DNA of 21,824 bases from UBA1181 sp045113275 (GTDB lineage: Bacteria; Bacteroidota; Bacteroidia; Bacteroidales; Paludibacteraceae), in the NCBI GenBank assembly GCA_045113275.1, contig JBGUIU010000071.1, forward strand, positions 1 to 21,824. The letters are read 5' to 3'. The notes beneath the pieces were generated by a model. It had not been told where the DNA came from. It saw nothing but the letters and a program-made list of their open reading frames with translations, and made no database searches. This document shows, piece after piece, positions 16,530 to 21,824 of the stretch. Both the position numbers and the translations under genes were made by a program. The stretch's first letter is position 1. Each line of letters opens with the position of its first letter.

Positions 16530-19094
16530 ATGATCAAATCCAATTTTGATCACTTTGATGATATCCAAGAATTTCATGACATTGTTGTCCGTATGAAGAG
16601 AGCGGAAAAGTATCGCCATGACGATATTGACTCCGCTGTAATCAACTGTCGGAAAGCACTTGAGATTCTTGTTCAATGGATATACAGAAATGATAAGGAA
16701 CTGACGCTTCCGTTTGATACTTCTCTGTGCAGTTTGCTTGCTGATGAAACATTCCGCTCAATATTCCAAAATAATGTACTGCAGTGCATGGACACTGTCA
16801 GAAAACTTGGAAATAAAGCAAATCATGAATCCAACTCCGTCACAGCAGCACAAGCTGATTTCTGCATTGAATACATGTACATTATCATGGATTCAACTGG
16901 GTATTGTTATTTTGACAATTATATTCAGAGAAAATTCGATAAGAAGCTATTCCTATATCCAGAATCTGCTGAAGAAAATATTACCGCTTCACCAATTGCA
17001 GAATCTGATGCACCTGTTGCATCTGACAGCAGAAAAAGTACTGAGGCTGAAGAATACCAATCTCCTGATATTTCTCTTACCCCGGAAAGTGTAAATGCTC
17101 TATTGGGTGAACCTATCTGCAACGGGGAAATGACGAAATCTGAGCTGGAAGAATTGCTGAGTTATCTGGACGAAGGCGATAAGACCTTAACCGATGAACA
17201 AAAGGAATGTGTCAACTTCTTGCCGGGAAGCGACCTCCTGATCAAAGGGACCGCAGGGTCAGGAAAAAGCATCGTCCTCATGCAGCGGGCATTAAGGCTT
17301 AGAAAACAGGCTATTAAGGAACATATCCTAGGGAAAGTATTAATCCTTACTTATACGAATGCGCTTGTCACGAACTTGAGCCAAACAGTAGGTGCTGCAT
17401 TAGAAAAGAATGAGTTTATTAAAGTCTCTACATTAGATAGTGCTGCATTAAGTGTTTATTCCAGCATTTGGGGACCAAATCCTCCTATTCTTGATTTTTC
17501 CAAAAATGCACTTGAAAAGAGGCAGGAATATATCAGGAAAGCCAAGCAAGCGATTCAGAATCTGTATCCTAACAGCAGAATTCTTAATCTGCCTGAAGAA
17601 ACCCTGGCTGATGAGTTGCAGTGGATCAAAGGAAGCGACATTCGAACTCTCGAAGAATACAAAAGGAGCGGAAGATCAGGCCGAGGGACTTCCCTACGAT
17701 TCAGTGATGCAGATTATAATGTGTCATTCCAATTATACTCTGCCTATAACAACCTGTTGCGACAGAACGGGGAGATGGAAAGGCTGGATGTTTTCTCCGC
17801 TCTTGTACAAAATGCAAATAGAATAAATCCTTTCAGTAAATCAGACTATGTTCTTATTGATGAGGCACAGGATCTACAACCCATTATCATTAAATTTGCC
17901 AAGTTAATGGCAAAACAATCTATTACAATAGCCTGTGATTCTGCTCAAAAGATTTATTCCGGGTCTTTCTCACTTCGTAATCTTGGCATTGAAATTCGAG
18001 GCAGAGCATCAAAAAGCTTGAGCAGCACTTTCAGGAACACAAAAGAGATTTCAATGCTCGCCGGCAGCTTGTATAGAATTATTAAAGAAAAAGACGCATC
18101 TGATCCAGATGTTGAATTCACTGATCCTGCTGCAACAACCAGAAGCGGTGAAAAACCCAGATTTTACAATTGTGAATCGTCTGATCAGGAAAAAAAGCAC
18201 ATTGTCAATGTAATAAAGAAGTACCAGGCAGAAAATGGGATAACCATCGGAATTCTTTATAGAAGTCAAGACGAAAAAAGTATTATCGAACAATGGCTGC
18301 AAGAAGGAGATATCGATTATCAATTGATAGCAGGCAAAAGAGGAAAAGGTGTCTTCTATAAAAAGGTCAGGGTATGTACCTTGCATTCTGCAAAAGGACT
18401 TGAATTTGACATCGTGATTATTCCTCTATTTGAAAAATCAGTATTCCCTGCTAAAACTGCTCTGGAAGGAACTGATAAAAGTGAAATAGAAGCAAAAATC
18501 AATACAGAGCGCAAACTGGTTTATGTGGGATTCACTCGTCCTAAAGAAAAGCTGTTCGTATCATTTACTGGTGAACCCAGTATGTTCCTTTCTGAGCTCA
18601 GCAGAGATACTTATAATCTGTGGAATGTCACTACCAACGGATATAAACACATTACATATACTCCTCCCGCGGAGCAAGAAACTTTACAGTCTGAAACGGA
18701 TCAGGTGTCGACAGCGACTCAATCAATACCTGTAAAAGATATAAAACCGCTGGGTGCGCCCGGTCAGGATGGATCTATTTGGGAACATTATATTGAAGAA
18801 CCGATGTATCCTATAATTTCGCCTAATACAACAGCTTCAAATTCGTCCCCTGACGTAACTCATTCAAGTAGCGGTTCCTCGTCACAGCCTGCAACGTTGC
18901 CTTATAGAAAATCTACTCTCATAGGGAAGCACGTAAAAATGATAGGAACGAGTATAACAGGTCTTATCGAAAAAACTGACAACAATTATTGTTATCTTTC
19001 CGTACAAAATGGACCTAAAATGGGTAGAAAAATCAAAATATCATGGGAAAAGATAAACAGCAAAAACGGCAAATATGAAGTAATTGATATATGA
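16530..19094 (+). CDS. DUF4145-UvrD-like superfamily 1 helicase
   Basis: The 854-residue protein joins two known modules. Residues about 1-135 are a DUF4145-type helical domain (INCRKALEILVQWIY, then VRKLGNKANHESN), found in many restriction and defence proteins. Residues about 205-700 are a UvrD-like SF1 helicase: Walker A GTAGSGKS with K246, Walker B LIDEAQD with D444 and E445, the arginine motif LSSTFRNT, motif V LHSAKGLEFD with H619, and motif VI KLVYVGFTRPKE. A Ser/Thr-rich linker, about 720-790, leads to a small C-terminal beta domain (LIGKHVKMIG to WEKINSKNG) that looks SH3-like. No nuclease motif was seen. GGAGG lies seven bases before ATG. It starts a new unit with its own likely promoter. 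Phage-DNA unwinding or sensing is the probable role, by inference. Confidence 0.88.
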   Translation: MIKSNFDHFDDIQEFHDIVVRMKRAEKYRHDDIDSAVINCRKALEILVQWIYRNDKELTLPFDTSLCSLLADETFRSIFQNNVLQCMDTVRKLGNKANHESNSVTAAQADFCIEYMYIIMDSTGYCYFDNYIQRKFDKKLFLYPESAEENITASPIAESDAPVASDSRKSTEAEEYQSPDISLTPESVNALLGEPICNGEMTKSELEELLSYLDEGDKTLTDEQKECVNFLPGSDLLIKGTAGSGKSIVLMQRALRLRKQAIKEHILGKVLILTYTNALVTNLSQTVGAALEKNEFIKVSTLDSAALSVYSSIWGPNPPILDFSKNALEKRQEYIRKAKQAIQNLYPNSRILNLPEETLADELQWIKGSDIRTLEEYKRSGRSGRGTSLRFSDADYNVSFQLYSAYNNLLRQNGEMERLDVFSALVQNANRINPFSKSDYVLIDEAQDLQPIIIKFAKLMAKQSITIACDSAQKIYSGSFSLRNLGIEIRGRASKSLSSTFRNTKEISMLAGSLYRIIKEKDASDPDVEFTDPAATTRSGEKPRFYNCESSDQEKKHIVNVIKKYQAENGITIGILYRSQDEKSIIEQWLQEGDIDYQLIAGKRGKGVFYKKVRVCTLHSAKGLEFDIVIIPLFEKSVFPAKTALEGTDKSEIEAKINTERKLVYVGFTRPKEKLFVSFTGEPSMFLSELSRDTYNLWNVTTNGYKHITYTPPAEQETLQSETDQVSTATQSIPVKDIKPLGAPGQDGSIWEHYIEEPMYPIISPNTTASNSSPDVTHSSSGSSSQPATLPYRKSTLIGKHVKMIGTSITGLIEKTDNNYCYLSVQNGPKMGRKIKISWEKINSKNGKYEVIDI

Positions 19095-19184
19095 TACTTA
19101 TGTATTTCCCAATAATAGAAATCATTTTCACACTGGAGACAGATAAGAAATATGATAAACGCAGTCAATAAATGAACTAAAACA

Positions 19185-19658
19185 ATGGAACAGACAAACA
19201 AAGAGAAAAAAATATGGCGATATTGCGTTGTCGGCAATATCGTCAAAACCCATTATGACAATAACGGTATTCTCCGCTATGGTACACCTGCATTTAGAGG
19301 TGGAACAAAAGTATATCTCTGTGGGAAGATTTGGTTTGAATACAACTATGAATTCAACAAAGAAACGATACAGGCACTTGGGCTGAGCAGAGGAAAGCAA
19401 TATTATGTTGAAGACGTGCCGCTACATTTAATTGAAAATGTCAGGTGTAGTAAAACATATAAGCCAGCGATAGTTAATATAATGGGAGATTGGGAAAGCG
19501 CCCATTGCTGGTGGACAAACACGGAAGAAGATAAGCTTGCAACAGAATCATTTGTCGCCAAATGGAATTTTCTGTTTGCTCAATCAAGCCAGAATTCTGA
19601 GATATCTGAAAATAAAAAAAGCGGGCAGTGTTTCTACATCCCAAACGTGGATATATAA
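19185..19658 (+). CDS. Hypothetical protein, 157 residues
   Basis: I do not recognise a named family. The start is the first ATG after an in-frame TGA at 19173; no strong ribosome binding site precedes it, so initiation may be weak. The N-terminal part (IWRYCVVGNIVKTHYDNNG, then YGTPAFRGGTKVYLCGKIW) looks like a small beta-barrel domain, followed by GLSRGKQYYVEDVPLHLIENV. The C-terminal third is less ordered, with Ser and Asn. It has no signal peptide or membrane helix. It follows the helicase by 90 bases on the same strand and probably shares its transcript. Its stop codon falls inside a hairpin-prone region. Confidence 0.65.
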   Translation: MEQTNKEKKIWRYCVVGNIVKTHYDNNGILRYGTPAFRGGTKVYLCGKIWFEYNYEFNKETIQALGLSRGKQYYVEDVPLHLIENVRCSKTYKPAIVNIMGDWESAHCWWTNTEEDKLATESFVAKWNFLFAQSSQNSEISENKKSGQCFYIPNVDI

Positions 19659-19672
19659 CACGTCAACCCGCT
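19620..19672 (+). repeat. Nested inverted repeats over the stop of the 157-residue gene
   Basis: AGCGGG (19620-19625) pairs with CCCGCT (19667-19672), and inside it ACGTG (19645-19649) pairs with CACGT (19659-19663). The stop codon TAA at 19656-19658 sits in the inner loop. A run of A rather than T follows on this strand, so it is not a classic intrinsic terminator. Confidence 0.5.
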
Positions 19673-19679
19673 CCTAAAA

Positions 19680-19795
19680 AAGGTAGAGAATGCATCTCCG
19701 AGAGCTTCAGACGAACAAAGTCTGGAGTTAACCGCTAGCAAGTATTTCCAGCATGAATGAAGCCCTCGCCTCTGGTGTTTACTTTAGCACATAAG
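19680..19795 (+). ncRNA. Structured non-coding stretch, possibly an IS200/IS605 right-end (omegaRNA-like) relic
   Basis: This stretch has no ORF and no apparent start signal. It contains an eight-pair hairpin, CTTCAGAC (19705-19712) with GTCTGGAG (19720-19727, one G-U pair) around GAACAAA. After it comes AACCGCTAGCAAG and then GCATGAATGAAGCCC, wording I associate with the 3' ends of TnpB-type IS200/IS605 elements, where omegaRNA is encoded. The closing hairpin after GAAGCCC is weak and no tnpA or tnpB reading frame is in the window, so if the origin is right the element has decayed. This rests on memory of patterns only. Confidence 0.3.
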
Positions 19796-19845
19796 AACTG
19801 TGAAATCAATAAACTCGTAGTTTAGAATTATAAAGGGCAAAAAAC

Positions 19846-21666
19846 ATGAATATTAACAATATCAATGTAAACAAATATCCGATTTCCCAGATCTTTGATC
19901 CAGACTCAAAGACTGTGTTTGAAGTGCCAAAATATCAGCGCGAATACGTATGGGGAATTAGAGAGTGGGCAGCACTCTATGATGATCTTGTTGAGAACGC
20001 AGAAGGTTATTTTTTAGGTTCCATCATTTGCATCAATTCAACAACAAACTCCCTCAGTCCAAAATTCGAAGTAGTTGATGGACAACAACGACTTACTACC
20101 ATCAGCTTATTTCTTGCCGCTCTTTATGACATTTTGTCAACCTATAAGGAAGAGCTTGATGATGAACAGTTGGCTGATTTACTGCAATTAAAACGTAAAC
20201 TGGTTTTGAAAAAAACTACCCAGGATCTTCGTGTTATTCCTCAGGTTCAAGGCAATAACCTGGAGGACTATCTGGGATTAATGGCAAAAATAGGAGTTAT
20301 TCCTAAACGTGCCATGCCCAATTTCGCAGGGTTGCGGAGAATTGTGAAAGGTTACAACTATTTCAAAAAGCGTATTGAGGCTGATGCCGAAGGGGCGGAA
20401 GAGACTGTCCGCACATTATTCCAGATTTTTGAAAAGGTAAATACCGCCATTCTTGTAATGATAGAAGTATCCAATCATGCGGATGCGTATACTTTATTCG
20501 AATCTCTAAACAACAGAGGCACTCCTTTGACATCGGTTGACCTTATCAAAAACCTGCTGTTGGCTCGTCTGGATATTACAGATGGTGATAATCTTGATTA
20601 CTACTTTACACGCTGGAGAGAAGTTCTGGGCAACCTGGGCGATGACTATTCTGTGCAGGAACGCTTTTTCCGGCAGAACTATAATGCTTTCCGCAGTGCT
20701 TTAAATGCACCATTCCGTAAGGATGAGCGCATGTATCCTTTAGGGATTATTGCAACACGTTCTACTCTGCTGGACATTTACGAGAAACTGGTAACCCGGG
20801 ATCCGAAAGAATTTCTGGAAGAAATCATTGAAAATTCCACTATTTACTCCTCTATAATACTGAAAAATTCAGAATCTCTTTCATCTGAACTAAAAGAATG
20901 CTTTTTAGATTTACAGCGTGTTCAAGGCACCCCATCCTATCTGTTTTTAATGTATCTTTATAAAAACAAATCCAGCCTAAACATAAATGATGACTATGTC
21001 ATCAAGATGACTCATCTGCTTATCAATTTCTTTATTCGTCGTAATATGACAGATACTCCACCGACACGAGACCTGACCAGACTGTTCATGGCTTTCATAG
21101 AAGAAATTGAGCAGAATAATTATGACAGAACGGCAATTTATGAAAATCTGCGCAATAAATTAATCAGTGTTTCAGCTTCTGATGAATTCTTTGCGGAAAA
21201 ACTTCATGGGCCTGTCTATGATGAAAACAGCAGTGCCTGCCGGTTCATTCTCTGTATGATTGCGAAATCTGGCATGACCCAGGAAACTTATGTAGATTTG
21301 TGGCGTCAGCGTGACAGTAAACAGTTTGTATGGAGTATAGAACATATATTCCCCCAGGGAGCAAATATTCCGCAGACTTGGATAGACATGATTGCCGATG
21401 GAGACCTCGCAAAAGCTCAGGAGTATCAGGCACTATATGTACATACATTAGGAAATCTGACTATCACCGGCTACAACAGTACATTGAGCAACAGGAGTTT
21501 TGAAGAAAAACGAGACAGAAAAGACAGCAGCGGTAAATATATCGGCTATCGTAACGGGCTTAACCTTAATGATGATGTTGTTAACAAAGAAAAATGGACT
21601 GTAGAAATTATAAAAGCCAGAACTGACTCTATGGTACAAACAATACTTGCAATGTTCAGATTATAA
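19846..21666 (+). CDS. DUF262/DUF1524 type IV restriction-like protein (GmrSD/BrxU class)
   Basis: The 606-residue single chain fuses the two halves of GmrSD-type enzymes. The N-terminal DUF262 domain has a ParB-like NTP-binding core: VPKYQREYVWG near residue 24, GSII, and D78-G-Q-Q-R82. The middle is alpha-helical, with the conserved segment SLNNRGTPLTSVDLIKN. The C-terminal DUF1524 domain is an HNH-type nuclease: E499-H500-I-F-P-Q, then LGNLTITGYNSTLSN with N537, and EKR. Such enzymes cut modified phage DNA, for example with hydroxymethylated or glucosylated cytosine. BrxU, the BREX-partner enzyme of Escherichia fergusonii, is of this type. That makes it a natural complement to BREX, which modified phages can evade. 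AAAGGG lies eight bases before ATG. All key motifs look intact. Specificity cannot be read from sequence. Confidence 0.9.
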   Translation: MNINNINVNKYPISQIFDPDSKTVFEVPKYQREYVWGIREWAALYDDLVENAEGYFLGSIICINSTTNSLSPKFEVVDGQQRLTTISLFLAALYDILSTYKEELDDEQLADLLQLKRKLVLKKTTQDLRVIPQVQGNNLEDYLGLMAKIGVIPKRAMPNFAGLRRIVKGYNYFKKRIEADAEGAEETVRTLFQIFEKVNTAILVMIEVSNHADAYTLFESLNNRGTPLTSVDLIKNLLLARLDITDGDNLDYYFTRWREVLGNLGDDYSVQERFFRQNYNAFRSALNAPFRKDERMYPLGIIATRSTLLDIYEKLVTRDPKEFLEEIIENSTIYSSIILKNSESLSSELKECFLDLQRVQGTPSYLFLMYLYKNKSSLNINDDYVIKMTHLLINFFIRRNMTDTPPTRDLTRLFMAFIEEIEQNNYDRTAIYENLRNKLISVSASDEFFAEKLHGPVYDENSSACRFILCMIAKSGMTQETYVDLWRQRDSKQFVWSIEHIFPQGANIPQTWIDMIADGDLAKAQEYQALYVHTLGNLTITGYNSTLSNRSFEEKRDRKDSSGKYIGYRNGLNLNDDVVNKEKWTVEIIKARTDSMVQTILAMFRL

Positions 21667-21707
21667 TAACAGCACTGATGCTTTCAAAATATTTCCTATA
21701 ATATCAA

Positions 21708-21740
21708 AAGGCAGATAATTATGAATTAATTATCTGCCTT
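21708..21740 (+). terminator. Perfect 14-bp hairpin after the DUF262 gene
   Basis: AAGGCAGATAATTA (21708-21721) and its exact reverse complement (21727-21740) flank the five-base loop TGAAT. It lies 41 bases after the stop codon. No U-tract follows on the + strand, but AAAA just before it would read as a T run on the - strand. It may stop transcription from either side or protect the 3' end. Confidence 0.6.
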
Positions 21741-21752
21741 CAGATTGTCGAC

Positions 21753-21785
21753 AAACCCGCTTTTGGTTAAGCCAAGAGCGGGTTT
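21753..21785 (+). terminator. Second hairpin (AAACCCGCT/AGCGGGTTT) with nested stem
   Basis: AAACCCGCT (21753-21761) pairs perfectly with AGCGGGTTT (21777-21785), and TTGG with CCAA nests inside. Its strong G-C core and trailing TTT fit an intrinsic terminator. A purine-rich AAGGAGA near 21813 then looks like the ribosome binding site of the next gene outside the window. Confidence 0.6.
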
Positions 21786-21824
21786 GCTTCGTAGATATTG
21801 AAAGGAAAAGCGAAGGAGACCAAA

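Noticed and set aside
1..21824. CRISPR array, tRNA or rRNA genes
   Set aside because: No regularly spaced repeats and no tRNA- or rRNA-like sequence were found on reading either strand.

Overview
The window suggests a low-to-moderate GC Gram-positive bacterium, most likely a gut-type Clostridia/Lachnospiraceae member. This is inferred from strong AGGAGG-type ribosome binding sites, A+T-leaning codon use, Gram-positive-style signal peptides and the gene families present. Every gene called lies on the + strand, so the window reads as one long defence island.

The backbone is the distal half of a type 1 BREX anti-phage system: pglX (adenine methyltransferase, 5' end cut by the window edge, 1-3192), pglZ (9186-11699) and brxL (11714-13783). 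brxA, brxB and brxC would be expected just upstream. The usual pglX-pglZ junction is interrupted by about 6 kb holding six cargo genes in three groups. The first is a secreted, C-terminally membrane-anchored protein, a secreted LHH-type HNH nuclease toxin and a SUKH immunity protein (3262-6811). The second is a translationally coupled pair: a glycine-rich membrane protein resembling the interferon-induced ISG12/IFI6 fold, and an unknown 454-residue protein (6897-8860). The third is a 70-residue orphan (8919-9131).

Downstream of brxL come a PC4-like nucleic-acid-binding protein (13809-14336), then, after a gap with a possible promoter, a ClpP/SppA-fold serine protease of the SDH_sah family, a 58-residue protein and a macro-domain protein (14448-16451). 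A separate unit follows with its own likely promoter: a DUF4145-UvrD-like helicase (16530-19094) and a 157-residue unknown protein (19185-19658). A structured non-coding stretch (about 19620-19800), possibly a decayed IS200/IS605 right end, precedes a DUF262-DUF1524 protein of the GmrSD/BrxU type IV restriction class (19846-21666). Two strong hairpins (21708-21785) close the unit, and the next gene seems to begin just beyond the window.

Taken together, BREX marks host DNA and blocks phage. The GmrSD/BrxU-like enzyme could cover modified phage DNA that BREX misses. The protease/macro and helicase genes look like further defence or abortive-infection cargo. The toxin/immunity set is more likely about competition or selfish maintenance. 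The most novel points are the cargo inside the BREX operon, the ISG12-like pair, and the protease-58 aa-macro cassette.
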